Source: Zhengitettix transpicula (Eukaryota > Arthropoda > Insecta > Orthoptera > Tetrigidae). Taken from it: a stretch of 64,000 nucleotides of DNA. The notes under the pieces were generated by a model. It was not told the origin of the DNA and did not search any database. It saw nothing but the letters and a program-made list of their open reading frames with translations. Shown here piece by piece: positions 35,324 through 49,378 of this stretch. A program made the position numbers and the translations under genes. The stretch covers positions 53,844,001 to 53,908,000 of the forward strand of contig CM073596.1 of the NCBI GenBank assembly GCA_037074705.1, given 5' to 3'. Every line of letters begins with the position of its first letter. The stretch's first letter is position 1.

Positions 35324-35521
35324 TCAGGAGACTCGCATCTCTTGTGCTGTGTCGGCCAGCATGAGGGTTGAGCTTCTCTTGGAAAAATAGGTTAATTTCT
35401 CCAGAATATTTGAAGAATTTTCCCGTCTCTGAATGCCGAAGTTGACCTTAAATATGAGGTAAACCTCACACTTTCTATCGTTAGCCAAACACCCGATTGC
35501 GTTTCTTATTGGAAATTCCAT
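35324..35521 (-). pseudogene. unknown family block in unit 5
   Basis: A minus-strand frame of 65 codons reads FPIRNAIGCLANDRKCEVYL and SSTLMLADTAQEMRVS. It is equivalent to the middle of the 119-codon frame at 7.5-7.9 kb, but the entry frame differs, showing that the copies have shifted relative to each other. Confidence 0.4.
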
Positions 35522-38500
35522 ACCTGCTTCTTAACCACCAGACAATCTCTTAAAAGTCTATTGTGTTGTCCAACAGGAAAGGCTGCCATTTTTCTAGATT
35601 CTTTTTCCGTTGTTAAGACCATTGACGCCTGCCATTTATTCTAATTAAACCATTTAACAACACTTTCCAGTCATATTGAGGCTCCCACGAGCACTGACTC
35701 GCCTGATATTAACCTTCAAGCATCCAAACAGAGATGCTGCCACCTTAGGAACAATCACAATGTCGTTATCGTCAGGAATTCAGTAACAATATGGAAGACC
35801 AAATATTTTAACACTTACGGGTTTATGCTGCTTTAATAACTCCCATTTCACTATAAAATAGTTGTGGATTCTCTATCAAAATTCCCATCAATTCCTTTTT
35901 TTTCTCATCTTTTAACAATGCCTCATTATTAATTATTGTATTAAATATCTCCCATTGTTTTAAACTTTCTACTTTGCAAGTATCTTCGGCACAAGGTAAA
36001 AAAATTACAACAAGGCATGTCTGAGGTAATTATTCATGGATGCCCCGAGTTACTTCCATCTTACGTCTTTCAATGTATTTCATTTTTACGTAGTTGAAAG
36101 TTTCTTTTAATCGCTGATTTTCGAATGAATATTACAAATGGGTTTTGTTAAGAGACGCTTCGACTTTTCTTACATTTGAAATATCTGGAGGGACGAAGAA
36201 TCGCCGATGAAGATAAGGAACGTCGTGACATCTCCGGCAGCAACATTCTACAATGTTTCTTCTTGACTAGCAGCAACTACTACGACACCATCAGCATCTT
36301 TGGTCAAGGCTGCGGCCAATAACTCCCAAATCTTTATTGATTATGTGGAATCGGCGGCTGACGAAAATAAAATGGATCGTCTTGGTTTTCCTTAAAGAAG
36401 ATAATGTTCCAGGATGCTTTTTGTCCTCACTTCGGAAATTGTTAATCAAATTCTTCGTCGGTCTTTACGTTGAAGGAGCTGATTCTTGATGTACTTAATT
36501 TTATTCTCGTCGAGGTCGCATCGATCTTGTTGAATTTTCTTGCTATTGTCCGAGGAGAGTTGATCTTCCTCCAACCGTACTCATGTCATCATGTTAGAGA
36601 CTGTAAGGAGGCTGCTTGCCTGGCAACCTTGTAGACATTCTGCCTTCTATGGACTACGAGGGTACCACGTGTGAGCTCTACGACTGTCTCTACTTTGAGC
36701 TCAATCCAGCGATTTGGACTTTACAACGGCTACAGGACTTTTATTATTCCTCTGATCGGGACTTTAAAATCTGTTATTATTTTCATGTTATGTTTACGTT
36801 ATGAGTCATTGCTTATTTTGGGTCTTTAGTTTTCTTTTATTGTAATTGAACAATTCTTCATCTAGATTGCTTATAATTTCTGTGTGTTTCTTGTGTGGTA
36901 ATTCACACTGTTCACTGTTTAATATATTTCATTTTTAACATTTATTGGAATGTGTGTGTGTTCCAGATAACTTCCTCTAAGGGGTGAAGCGTCCTTGAAG
37001 TGAAGTAGAAAGAAGCAACTTTTTATGCTCATCTCTGACAATCTGAATTCAGATTAAAAAATTTTCAGTTTGTTTTAGAAAACCTAGGATATTTTTTGTC
37101 AGTACTTGATGAGGAAGATGACGAGTGTTGATTAAAAACGCTTACATGGAATTGGAGGCAACTTCCTAAGGTTAGACTCGATCCAAACCTTCGTGTTACC
37201 TTCTCAATGTTTTAGTTCTTTAGTAAATGGTTTTTCTTGATTTCTTGTTTAAGCCAGTGAACCGTTTCTGAGCCTGGGACGTGTCATTGGTTATTTTCCT
37301 GCAACGACGTCATCAAACATTTCAAACTGGTGTAAGGAAATTTTCATTCAAAGGTTCGTTCAGATCTTTATTTATTGATGTAACAAAACTTAATAAATTC
37401 ACGTTTCTTCTGAGAACCCAAAAAATTACCAATTGTTTCTTGAATTGTGTTACATGGCTGCTGATGTCCTTACTGGCGACTCTACAAAATAGAAACATTC
37501 CAGATGGTCGACATGGAGGAAATTAACCTTTGATGATGAGACCGTCTCATGGAGGAGTGACGCAGTATTAGATTTTGTAGGTGATGTTATGATTTATGTT
37601 GAAAATGAAATCTCTGTTATTGACGTTCTAAGATACACGTTGACCAATGTCTAAGACCATCATCATCTAATCTAAGTTATTTGCTTTTGTTTTCATATAT
37701 TCATGATTTAATTGTGTACACATGCAACTTGTTCAATAGCCGTCGCTGGGATTAATGTAATTATCACTCCTGAGGACAACGAACATGACGTAGTGAGTTC
37801 TTCTATTCATCTCACCTTCATTGAAATGAATCGCTCAAGTGACAGTGGATTGAAATTAAATTATTTATATTTTGTTTCATGATGAGTAAAAACCACCATT
37901 CACTGACTTTCTGTGTAACGACACCTCTTTGTCATACACTACTCAGTTAAACAGGAACTGAGTTGTTTTTTTAATATTTTCAGCAGTAATTTTCTGCTCT
38001 GTTCCTACCTATACATTCAAATAATGCAGACTCAGTTTTATGCGCCTGTTATGCAGACATCACAAATGACATGTGTACGTTTAGTTGCCTACGTACAAGG
38101 GGATTTTGATGGTGAATCTAAGGGACTGTTTGACAGGGATACCAACAATAAAACTTGTATAGTGAAATTACAATTAACGTGTACATAAGGATGGAATATC
38201 CTCTGTCGGACACATTCATTCTTTATTATAGATATTTATTTATTCAGCAACATGTCAATATCTATTCTTCAGTTAATTTATTTGCTGTTTCTCAGTCAGT
38301 CAATGTATTAATTATTTTCCTCCCACGATTTATTGTTCCACTTTGCCTCGATCTTTAAAATAGAATAAGAAATTTAGCAAAATTCTTCACCCATTCATTT
38401 CTGTCTGATTACAATTTTCGCCTGGCTTTCTATTTCTCTTTCTCTTTCTCTTTCTCTTAATCTCTTAATCTCTTTCTCAGTTATTCCTCAAGGTGTCTCC

Positions 38501-39920
38501 TTTTATTACTGTTGGGTTTTTCCTTACCATCTGGTCTACTGAATACCACAAATTCAATCTCTTCGTTGTACATTTACTCAATTAGTGGCTCAATCAGGTC
38601 GTTGAGAGTCACAACATCTTTAACACTAGGTTCAATCTTTCTTCAGATAGTCCACAAACCTCCACACTGGGATAAGGAATGTACCCAATAAATATTTGGT
38701 AACAAAAAGGAAGGCGGAAACGTTGAGTGTTTTTTGTAAATGAAGTTCAGCTTCACCATTCAAGACAGGGGGAAATTCTCCAAATACTCTGTAGGCTTTT
38801 GCTTATTTCTTCAGGAGACTCGTATCTCTTGTGCTGTGTCGGCCAGCATGAGGGTTGAGCTTCTCTTGGAAAAATAGGTTAATATCTCCAGCATATTTGA
38901 AGAATTTTCCCGTCTCTGAATGCCGAAGTTGACCTTTAATATGAGGTAAACCTCACACTTTCTATCGTTAGCCAAACACCCGATTGCGTTTCTTATTGGA
39001 AATTCTATACCTGCTTCTTAACCACCAGACAATCTCTTAAAAGTCTATTGTGTTGTCCAACAGGAAAGGCTGCCATTTTTCTGGATTCTTTTTCCGTTGT
39101 TAAGACCATTGACGCCTGCCATTTATTCTAATTAAACCATTTAACAACACTTTTCAGTCATATGGAGGCTCCCACGAGCACTGACTCGCCTGATATTATC
39201 CTTCAAGCATCCAAACATAGATGCTGCCACCTTAGGAACAATCACAATGTCGTTATCGTCAGGAATTCAGTAACAATATGGAATACCAAATATTTTAACA
39301 CTTCTGGGTTTATGCTGCTTTAATAACTCCCATTTCACTATAAAGTAGTTGTGGATTCTCTATCAAAATTTCCATCAATTCCTTTTTTTTCATCTTTTAA
39401 CAATGCCTCATTATGAACTATTGTATTAAATTTCTCCCATTGTTTTAAACTTTCTACTTTTCAAGTATCTTCGACATAAGTTAAAAAATTTACAACAAGG
39501 CATGTCTGAGGTAATTATTCATGGATGCCCCGAGTTACTTCCATCTTACGTCTTCCAATGTATTTCACTTTTTACGTAGTTGAAAATTTCATTTAATCGC
39601 TGATTTTCGAATGAATCTTACAAATGGGTTTTGTTAAGAGACGCTTCGACTTTTCTTACATTTGTAATATCTGGAGAGACGAAGAATCGCCGATGAAGAT
39701 AAGGAACGTCGTGACATCTCCGGCAGCAACATTCTACAATGTTTATTCTTCACTAGCAGCAACTACTACGACACCATCAGCATCTATGGTCAAGGCTGCG
39801 GCAAATAACTCCCAAATCTTTATTGATTATCTGGAATCGTCGGTTGACGAAGAGAAAATGGATCGTCTTGGCTTTTCCTTAAAGAAGATAATGTTCCAGG
39901 ATGCTTTTTGTCCTCACTTC

Positions 39921-39990
39921 GGAAAATGTTAATCGGAAAATGTTAATCGGAAAATGTTAATCGGAAAATGTTAATCGGAAAATGTTAATC
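39921..39990. repeat. 14-bp minisatellite, five copies
   Basis: GGAAAATGTTAATC is repeated five times exactly in this unit, twice in units 3 and 4 (near 29,425 and 32,945), and once in the others I checked. It begins at the stop codon of the minus-strand 91-codon block, so each extra copy lies in the trailing sequence. Confidence 0.95.
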
Positions 39991-42900
39991 GGATTCCTCG
40001 TCGGTCTTTACGTTGAAGGAGCTGTTCTTGATGTACTTAATTTTATTCTCGTCGAGGTCGCATCGATCTTGTTGAATTTTCTTGCTATCGTCCGAATAGA
40101 GTTGATCTTCCTCCAACCGTACTCGTGTCTTTATGTGAGAGACTGTAAGGAGGCTGCTTCCCTGGCAAGCTTGTAGACATTCTGCCTTCTACGGACTACG
40201 AGGGTACCACGTGTGAGCTCTACGACTGTCTCTACTTTGAGCTCAATCCAGCGATTTGGACTTTACAACGGCTACAGGACTTTTATTATTCCTCTGATCG
40301 TGACTTTAAAATCTGTTATTAATTTATGTTATGTTTGCATTATGAGTCATTGGTTATTTTGGGTATTTAGTTTTCTTTTATTCTAATTGAACAATTCTTT
40401 ATTTAGATTACTTATAATTTCTGTGTGTTTCTTGTGTGGTAATTCACACTGTTCACTGTTTAATTTTTTTCATTTTTAACATTTATTGGAATGTGTGTGT
40501 GTTCCAGATAACTTCCTCTAAGGGGTGAAGCGTCCTTGAAGTGAAGTAGAAAGAAGGAACTTTTTATTCTCATCTCTGACAATCTGAATTCAGATTAAAA
40601 AATTTTCAGTTTGTTTTAGAAAACCTAGGATATTTTTTGTCAGTACTTGATGAGGAAGATGACGAGTGTTGATTAAGAACGCTTACATGGAATTGGAGGC
40701 AACTTCCTAAGGTTAGAGTCGATCCAAACCTTCGTGTTACCTTCTCAATGTTTTAGATCTTTAGTAAATGGTTTTTCTTGATTTCTTGTTTAAGCCTGTG
40801 AACCGTTTCTGATCCTTGGGCGTATCATTGGTTATTTTCCTGAGACGACGTCATCAAAAATTTCAAACTGGTGTAAGGAAATTTTCATTCAAAGGTTCGT
40901 TCAGATCTTTATTTATTGATGTAACAAAACTTAATAAATTCACGTTTCTTCTGAGAACCCAAAAAATTATTCTTGAATTTTGTTACATGGCGGCTGATGT
41001 CCTTACTGGCGACTATACAAAATAGAAACTTTCCAGAAGGTCGACATGGAAGAAATTAGCCCTTGATGATGAGACCGTCTCATGGAGGAGTGACGCAGGA
41101 TTAGATTTTGTAGGTGATGTTATGGTTTATGTTAAAAATGAAATCTCTGTTATTGGCGTTCAAAGATACACGTTGACCAATGTCTAAAACCATCATCATT
41201 TAATCTAAGTTATTTGCTTTTGTTTACATATATTTATGATTTAATTGTGTACACATTTAACTTGTTCAATAGCCGTCAATGGGATTAATGTAATTATCAC
41301 TCCTGAGGACAACGAACATGACGTAGTAAGTTCTTCTATTCATCTCAGCTTCATTGAAATGAATCGCTCAAGTGACAGTGGATTGAAATTAAATTGTTTA
41401 TATTTTGTTTCATGCTGATTAAAAACCACCATTCACTGACTTTCTGTGTAACTACACCTCTTTGTCATACACTACTCAGTTAACAGAAACAGAGTTGTTT
41501 TTTTAATATTTTCAGCAGTAATTTTCTGCTCTGTTCCTACCTATACATTCAAATAATGCTGATTCAGTTTTAAGCCCCTGTTATGCAGACATTACAAATG
41601 ACGTGTACGTTTAGTTGCCTACGTACAAGGGGATTTTGATGGTGAATCTAATGGACTGTTTGACAGGGACACCAACAATAAAACTTGTATAGTGAAATTA
41701 CAATTAACGTCTACATAAGGATGGAATATCCTCTGTCGGACACATTCATTCTCTATTATAGATATTTATTTATTCAGCAACATGTCAATATATATTCTTC
41801 AGTTAATTTATTTGCTGTTTCTCAGTCAGTCAATGAATTAATTATTTTCCTCCCACGATTTATTGTTCCACTTTGCCTCGATCTTTAAAATAGAATAAGA
41901 AATTTAGCAAAATTCTTCACCCATTCATTTCTGTCTGATTACAATTTTCGCCTGGCTTTCTAATTCTCTTTCTCTTAATCTCTTAATCTCTTTCTCAGTT
42001 ATTCCTCAAGGTGTTTCCTTTTATTACTGTTGGGTTTTTCCTTACCATCTGGTCCACTGAATACCACAAATTCAATCTCTTCGTTGTACATTACTCAATT
42101 AGTGGCTCAATCAGGTCGTTGAGAGTCACAACATCTTTGACACTAGGTTCAATCTTTCTTCAGATGGTCGACAAACCTCCACACCGGGATAAGGAATGTA
42201 CACACTAAATATTTGGTGACAAAAAGGAATGCGAAAACGTTCAGTGTTTTTTGTAAATGAAGTTCAGCTTTACCATTCAGGACAGGGGGAAATTCTCCAA
42301 ATACTCTGTAGGCTTTGGCCTATTTCTTCAGGAGACTCGCATCTCTTGTGCTGTGCCGGCCAGCATGAGGGTTGAGTTTCTCTTGAAAAAATAGGTTAAT
42401 TACTCCAAAATATTTGAAGAATTTTCCCGTCTCTGAATGTCGAAGTTGACCTTAAATATGAGGTAAACCTCACACTTTCTATCGTTAGCCAAACACCCGA
42501 TTGCGTTTCTTATTGGAAATTCCATACCTGCTTCTTAACCACCAGACAATCTCTTAAAAGTCTATTGTGTTGTCCAACAGGAAAGGCTGCGATTTTTCTG
42601 GATTCTTTTTCCTTTGTTAGGACCATTGAAGCCTGCCATTTATTCTAATTAAACCATTTAACCAAACTTTCCAGTCATATGGTGGCTCCCACGAGCACTG
42701 ACTCGCCTGATATTAACCTTCAAGCATCCAAACAGAGATGCTGCCACCTTAGGAACAATCACAATGTCGTTATTGTCAGGAATTCAGTAACAATATGGAA
42801 GACCAAATATTATAACACTTCGGGGTTTATGCTGCTTTAATAACTCCCATTTCACTATAAAATAGTTGTGGATTCTCTATCAAAATTCCCATCAATTCCT

Positions 42901-45531
42901 TTTTTTCTCATCTTTTAAAAATGCCTCATTATGAATTATTGTATTAAATTTCTCCCATTGTTTTAAACTTTCTACTTTTCAAGTATCTTCGGCACAAGTA
43001 AAAAAATTTACAACAAGGCATGTCTGAGGTAATTATTCATGGATGCCCCGAGTTACTTCCATCTTACGTCTTTCAATGTATTTCACTTTTTACGTAGTTG
43101 AAAGTTTCATTTAATCGCTGATTTTCGAATGAATATTACAAATGGGTTTGGTTAAGAGACGCTTCGACTTTTCTTACATTTGAAATATCTGGAGGGACGA
43201 AGAATCGCCGATGAAGATAAGGAACGTCGTGACATCTCCGGCAGCAACATTCTACAATGTTTATTCTTGACTAGCAGCAACTACTACGACACCATCAGCA
43301 TCTATGGTCAAGGCTGCGGCAAATAACTCCCAAATCTTTATTGATTATGTGGAATCGGCGGCTGACGAAAATAAAATGGATCGTCTTGGTTTTCCTTAAA
43401 GAAGATAATGTTCCAGGATGCTTTTTGTCCTCACTTCGGAAAATGTTAATCGGATTCCTCGTCGGTCTTTACGTTGAAGGAGCTGTTCTTGATGTACTTA
43501 ATTTTATTCTCGTCGAGGTCGCATCGATCTTGTTGAATTTTCTTGCTATCGTCCGAATAGAGTTGATCTTCCTCCAACCGTACTCGTGTCTTTATGTGAG
43601 AGACTGTAAGGAGGCTGCTTCCCTGGCAAGCTTGTAGACATTCTGCCTTCTACGGACTACGAGGGTACCACGTGTGAGCTCTACGACTGTCTCTTCTTTG
43701 GGCTCAATCCAGCGATTTGGACTTCACAGTGGCTACAGGACTTTTATTATTACTCTGATCGTGACTTTAAAATCTGTTATTATTTTCATGTTATGTTTAC
43801 GTTATGAGTCATTGCTTATTTTGGGTCTTTAGTTTTCTTTTATTCTAATTGAACAATTCTTTAGTTAGATTACTTATAATTTCTGTGTGTTTATGTGTGG
43901 TAATTCACACTGTTCACTGTTTAATATATTTCATTTTTAACATTTATTGGAATGTGTGTGTGTTCCAGATAACTTCCTCTAAGGGGTGAAGCGTCCTTGA
44001 AGTGGAGTAGAAAGAAGGAACTTTTTATTCTCATCTCTGACAATCTGAATTTAGATTAAAAAATTTTCAGTTTGTTTTAGAAAACCTAGGATATTTTTTG
44101 TCAGTACTTGATGAGGAAGATGACGAGTGTTGATTAAAAACGCTTACATGGAACTGGAGGCAACTTCCTAAGGTTAGACTCGATCCAAACCTTCGTGTTA
44201 CCTTCTCAATGTTTTAGTTTTTTAGTAAATGGTTTTTCTTGATTTCTTGTTTAAGCCTGTGAACCGTTTCTGAGCCTGGGACGTGTCATTGGTTATTTTC
44301 CTGCAACGACGTCATCAAACATTTCAAACTGGTGTAAGGAAATTTTCATTCAAAGGTTCGTTCAGATCTTTATTTATTGATGTAACAAAACTTAATAAAT
44401 TCACGTTTCTTCTGAGAACCCAAAAAATTACCAATTGTTTCTTGAATTGTGTTACATGGCGGCTGATGTCCTTGCTGGCGACTATACAAAATAGAAACAT
44501 TCCAGAAGGTCGACATGGAGGAAATTAGCCTTTGATGATGAGACCGTCTCATGGAGGAGTGACGCAGGATTAGATTTTGTAGGTGATGTTATGGTTTATG
44601 TTAAAAATGAAATCTCTGTTATTGACGTTCAAAGATGCACGTTGACCAATGTCTAAAACCATCATCATTTAATCTAAGTTATTTGCTTTTGTTTTCATAT
44701 ATTCATGATTTAATTGTGTACACATGCAACTTGTTCAATAGCCGTCGCTGGGATTAATGTAATTATCACTCCTGAGGACAACGAACATGACGTAGTGAGT
44801 TCTTTTATTCTTCTCAGCTTCATTGAAATGAATCGCTCAAGTGACAGTGGATTGAAATTAAATTGTTTATATTTTGTTTCATGATGAGTAAAAACCACCA
44901 TTCACTGACTTTCTGTGTAACTACACCTCTTTGTCATACACTACTCAGTTAACAGGATCTGAGTTGTTTTTTTATTATTTTCAGCAGTAATTTTCTGCTC
45001 TGTTCCTTCCTATACATTCAAATAATGCAGACTGAGTTTTATGCGCCTGTTATGCTGACATCACAAATGACATGTGTACGTTTAGTTGCCTACGTACAAG
45101 GGGATTTTGATGGTGAATCTAAGGGACTGTTTGACAGGGATACCAACAATAAAACTTGTATAGTGAAATTACAATTAACGTCTACATAAGGATGGAATAT
45201 CCTCTGTCGGACACATTCATTCTTTATTATAGGTATTTATTTATTCAGGCAACATGTCAATATCTATTCTTCAGTTAATTTATTTCCTGTTTCTCAGTAA
45301 GTCAATGTATTAATTTATTTTCCTCCTACGATTTATTGTTCCACTTTGCCTAGATCTTTAAAATAGAATAAGAAATTTAACAAAATTCTCCACCCATTCA
45401 TTTCTGTCTGATTACATTTTTCGGCTGGCTTTCTATTTCTCTTTCTCTTAATCTCTTAATCTCTTTCTCAGTTATTCCTCAACGTGTTTCCTTTTACTAC
45501 TGTTGGGTTTTTCCTCTCCTTCTGGTATACT

Positions 45532-47350
45532 GAATACCACAAATTCAATCTCTTCAATGTACATTTACTCAATTAGTGGCTCAATCAGGTCGTTGAGAGT
45601 CACAACATCTTTAACACTAGGTTCAATCTTTCTTCAGATAGTCCACAAACCTCCACACCGGGATAAGGAATTTACACACTAAATATTTGGTAACAAAAAG
45701 GAATGCGAAAACGTTGAGAGTTTCTTGTAAATGAAGTTCAGCTTTACCATTCAGGACAGGGGGAAATTCTCCAAATACTCTGTAGGCTTTGGCCTATTTC
45801 TTCAGGAGACTCGCATCTCTTGTGCTGTGCCGGCCAGCATGAGGGTTGAGTTTCTCTTGGAAAAATAGGTTAATTTCTCCAGAATATTTGAAGAATTTTC
45901 CCGTCTCTGAATGTCGAAGTTGACCTTAAATATGAGGTAAACCTCACACTTTCTATCGTTAGCCAAACACCCGATTGAGTATCTTATTGGAAATTCCTGA
46001 CCCGCTTTTTAACCACCAGGCAATCTTTCAAATGCCTATTGTGTTGTCCAACAGGAAAGGCTGCGATTTTTCTGGATTCTTTTTCCGTTAGGAACATTGA
46101 CGCCTGCCATTTATTCTAATTAAACCATTTAACAACACTTTCCAGTCATATTGAGGCTCCCACGAGCACTGACTCGCCTGATATTAACCTTCAAGCATCC
46201 AAACAGAGATGCTGCCACCTTAGGAACAATCACAATGTCGTTATCGTCAGGAATTCAGTAACAATATGGAAGACCAAATATTTTAACACTTCAGGGTTTG
46301 TGCTGCGTTAATAAGTCCCATTTCACTATGAAGTAGTTGTGGATAATCTATCAAAATTTCCATCAATTACTCTTTCTTGCTCATCTTTCAACAATGCCTC
46401 ATTATTCATTGTTGTATAAAATTTCTCCCTTTGTTCTTAACTTTCTACTTTCATCTACGTTCGGCACAAGTTAAAATTTTTTACAAATAGTCAGGTCTGA
46501 GCAAATGATTCATGGAAGCCCCACGTTACTTCCATCTTACATGTTTCTATGTATTTCACTTTTTACGTATATGCAAGTTTCAGTAAATCGCGGATTTTCT
46601 AATAAATATAAAAAATGGGTTAGGTTAAAGTTTCCTGTATATTACAGGTAATTCATAATGTTTATTTAGACCATTTGATAACATTAAGTTGAACGTGTCT
46701 GTGTTCCAGTTAAACTTTTTCTGCAGGTGAAGCGTCCATGACGAACGATGGCACCTTTTATAACCATTGAATTGTGGGTGTGAACTGAAGACAAAAGATC
46801 TTAAGGATAAAGACTTATGTGGATTGATACCACTTACATTGACTTGGAAACAATTTTCTGAGTTCAGACTCGATCCACACTTTCAATTCGTTCCTCCTCC
46901 CCATAAATGATTTTATCGTTTTCTTGTTTAAGCCAGCAAACTGTTTATTAGTCTGTGTCGTCCCTTTGGTTCTTTTACTGCGACGATGGCTTCTCTAGTC
47001 CGTATGAGGAAGGTTGCCTTTGAAGTTACGAATTACATGGAAAAGGTGGGTTCAGGTCTTTAATTATTCATTTAATAAACTTTTTTTCTTGTGAAACCAA
47101 AATCTTATTAAATGTTAATTTATTTGTGTTACATGGTGGCTGATGTCCACACGAAAGTTCCTACTGAAAGGAGTCGCAACTAAACGGCAACGTGGAGGAA
47201 ATTAGTCCTTGAAGCTGAGATCGTCTCATAGTAGAGCCACGCAGAATTTGACTTTGCAGGTGACGCTCTAGAATTGTGCTTGATATAAAAACTGGCAGGT
47301 CTTCAATTAAGGTAGAAAGTAACACGGTGATGAATTTGTGTGACCCTGGG
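45532..47350 (-). pseudogene. truncated, diverged last copy of the 3.5 kb family
   Basis: Similarity to the array continues to about 46,600. The sequence then skips the middle of the unit and resumes at 46,640 with the counterpart of 8.7-9.1 kb. Minus-strand pieces include SPAEK with a frameshift into W-N-T-D-T-F-N-L-M-L-S-N, and TVCWLKQENDKIIYGEEERI ending near a GTAAGTG donor at about 46,841. At 46,987-47,046 a plus frame also reads MASLVRMRKVAFEVTNYMEK before a GTGGG, which I regard as chance. Confidence 0.5.
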
Positions 47351-47702
47351 CAGTTACGCTATTTCCAAGTGGCCGTTGGTTTTCTGTTTGTTACGTGAAA
47401 GTGCCATCGACCACTTCTGATGAATTAATTATTGATCCTTTACGAACTGATGTGTAGGAGAGTAAACTTGTGAGTTATTATTCAATATTACCCTGCAGTT
47501 ATTTTCTGACTTCTTACAAGGCTTCAAATAAGAAATCAGTTGACTCGCGACAACTCGCTTGTGAGGCAGGCAACCCAAATGACTGAACTAGCACTGGGTT
47601 GCCTATGCAGAAAGGAGTCTTGGATTCTCTTCTTAGCTAGAACTATGAAGCAGGGATGCCAATATTAAAACTCTCAAGTGGTGAAGATGGAATATACTCT
47701 GC
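47351..47702. other. stretch without visible genes
   Basis: No supported feature. It lies downstream of the LINE relic on the minus strand and may hold its unrecognisable continuation. Confidence 0.35.
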
Positions 47703-47888
47703 TTAAAACTTTGATTCCTTTTTGCAACGAATCCAATTAGAAGTAGAATTTTTTTTCCTAAACTCGACTTGTTCTTCCTCCATTTCCTCTTCTAAACCCG
47801 TTCTCAGCCTTATCATTAAATCCTCCAATTTATATTTGAACATGTGAAGTGACGGTGGGTTTCCTACAGTTGTTACATTCTTTATCAT
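47703..47888 (-). pseudogene. LINE reverse-transcriptase relic
   Basis: The minus-strand frame ends KYKLEDLMIRLRTGLEEEME, EEQVEFRKKNSTSNWIRCKK. The segment E-x-Q-x-x-F-R-K-x-x-S-T-x-x-x-I matches the conserved E-x-Q-[AS]-G-F-R-x-x-R-S-T-x-D-x-I block near the start of non-LTR reverse transcriptases, with the Gly and Asp replaced. Upstream on the same strand lies an endonuclease-like fragment, the normal order for a LINE ORF2. Confidence 0.6.
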
Positions 47889-48149
47889 ACTTCTACAGCA
47901 CAGGAATTATTAGATCTTTTCTTTAATATTGTAGGACTTTTTTTTCCTCCAAAATCACTTAATATGTTACGCCAATCCGTTGTTCTGGTCATATAATCTC
48001 CACCTCCACCTCCACCTCGTCTACTGTTGGAACTTTACCACTTTATAGCCCTTTATATTTGTTACCTTGTTATACCTCTTTATTTTCGGTGCTATATCCA
48101 GTTAGTTGAATGTTCGTGCAGATCCTTTCCCTTTAATTGCCTTACCTTT

Positions 48150-48240
48150 GTTTCTCTTTTTTTGTCTGTCCGCTCCTGTGTGGGCATTCATGCATGCCAT
48201 TATCACTACATCTTTGCCTTTAATTTACCCATCCAGGTCT
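48150..48240 (-). pseudogene. LINE endonuclease relic
   Basis: A minus frame reads KDVVIMACMNAHTGADRQKK. The apurinic-type endonuclease of LINEs has the block [IV]-[IV]-x-G-D-[FM]-N-A-H-x-G. Here G-D has become A-C, so a catalytic-site residue is lost. It is collinear with the reverse-transcriptase relic 300 bp further along the minus strand. Confidence 0.6.
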
Positions 48241-48329
48241 TCCAAAACTTCCTCCAAGTTTACTTATTCAAAACCAGTGCAAAGACGTGGATGAAATCAT
48301 TTACTCCACTTTACAGGCCATGTTAAATT

Positions 48330-49275
48330 TCTATTAGTCCACAATTTATATTCTGTGACTTGACAACTTTACAATGTATTAAACATGTGTTTCTGCCAAT
48401 CCTGGAACATGTTTTATCCATAATATTTAATTTTGAACATTTATCATAATAAACGTAATTAACAACGAATCAAGTTGAATATAGTCATATAGTCTTAATT
48501 GAATTAACGAAAGTATGGAATATGTGTTAACATCTAATTCCGTGAATAATTACCCTCTTCCCATAAATAGTTGAAGGCCTGATATTTGAATTGCTACACT
48601 TTGACAATGATTTCAGTTTATTTTTTATTTTTCATTCTTCTAATAAAATTAATACTACGGTTAATGCTAGCAATATTTCCCTGGTATATGGCATCTGTCT
48701 GTTATCTTATTTTTATAGTTGGGTGCCTTTTTCATTTTCAATATTCCGAAAGCTTCAAACTAGTGAAGTTGAATGAACCATTGCCTGCTTCTGACGCCTC
48801 TCTTTATTTATTATATTTCTCTACTATTCAGGAAACATCTGTTCAGAGAGAGGGTTTCTAAAGATCATTTCTGTAATTCTCCTTTACCGCTTACTTACAT
48901 TATTGGTGAACCAGGATTTGGATGTTTCACCGACTTGATAACACAAAGGTTCCTTCGTCCGAAAATCTAAAAGTTTTTTAATGCTTCATGCTATAATTTA
49001 AATGTTTATTCAGGTATTGACTTTCATACTACATTGTTTAATATCAAACTCGTACAAACGAATTAGAATGTGCCTGTGTAGTCACTAACTTCGTAGACGT
49101 GGCTTCTCCCTGTACAAGCTTAACGGTTTTTAGGTAATGCAGGTTTTATGAAGACAGTTGCTCTGTGGTTGACCACTCATGGTTTACCAACTGTGAAATT
49201 GCTTTAAAATAAGTAATTTTTTAAATCTTTTAGTGTTTGTTTCATTGTAAACAAGCTGTGGTTTTTGGTTTTCAG
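48330..49275. other. stretch without supported genes
   Basis: AT-rich. Short hydrophobic plus frames (48,586-48,861) look like low-complexity chance. 48,405-48,480 resembles 15,950-16,020. Confidence 0.4.
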
Positions 49276-49378
49276 GTCAGTTTCCGATAGTGGCGGCAAC
49301 CGTGCTGGTAGTTTTACAGTTTTGCCCTGTCGTCGTGGTTTCTCCCATGGAAGGCACGAAGAAATCCCATTTGTCAAG
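49276..49378 (+). CDS. candidate exon, unknown plus-strand gene
   Basis: A strong acceptor (TTTTTGGTTTTCAG) and a donor (CAAG/GTATGA) bound 103 nt. The frame enters with one leading base and exits phase 0: SVSDSGGNRAGSFTVLPCRR then GFSHGRHEEIPFVK. Splice sites and composition favour a real exon, but the peptide matches nothing I know and no partner exon can be joined with certainty. Confidence 0.4.

Larger units (their letters stand above)
21058..45531 (-). repeat. tandem array of seven ~3.5 kb units
   Basis: Taking GAATACC at the conserved block GAATACC(A)CAAATTCAATC as the start, units begin at 21,058; 24,523; 28,027; 31,547; 35,054; 38,541; 42,059; and an eighth partial unit at 45,532. 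Spacings run from 3,465 to 3,520 bp. Each unit carries the same minus-strand coding remnants in the same order, a variable TCTCTTAATCTC tract near its right end, and GT-rich and AT-rich spacers. Units differ by substitutions and short indels, except for the near-exact pair described separately. The strand is that of the remnants. Confidence 0.95.

Noticed and set aside
39624..39932. 102-codon plus frame (R-N-V-V-T-S-P-A-A-T-F)
   Set aside because: Other units have stops in it, and the diverged copies support the opposite strand at the same place.
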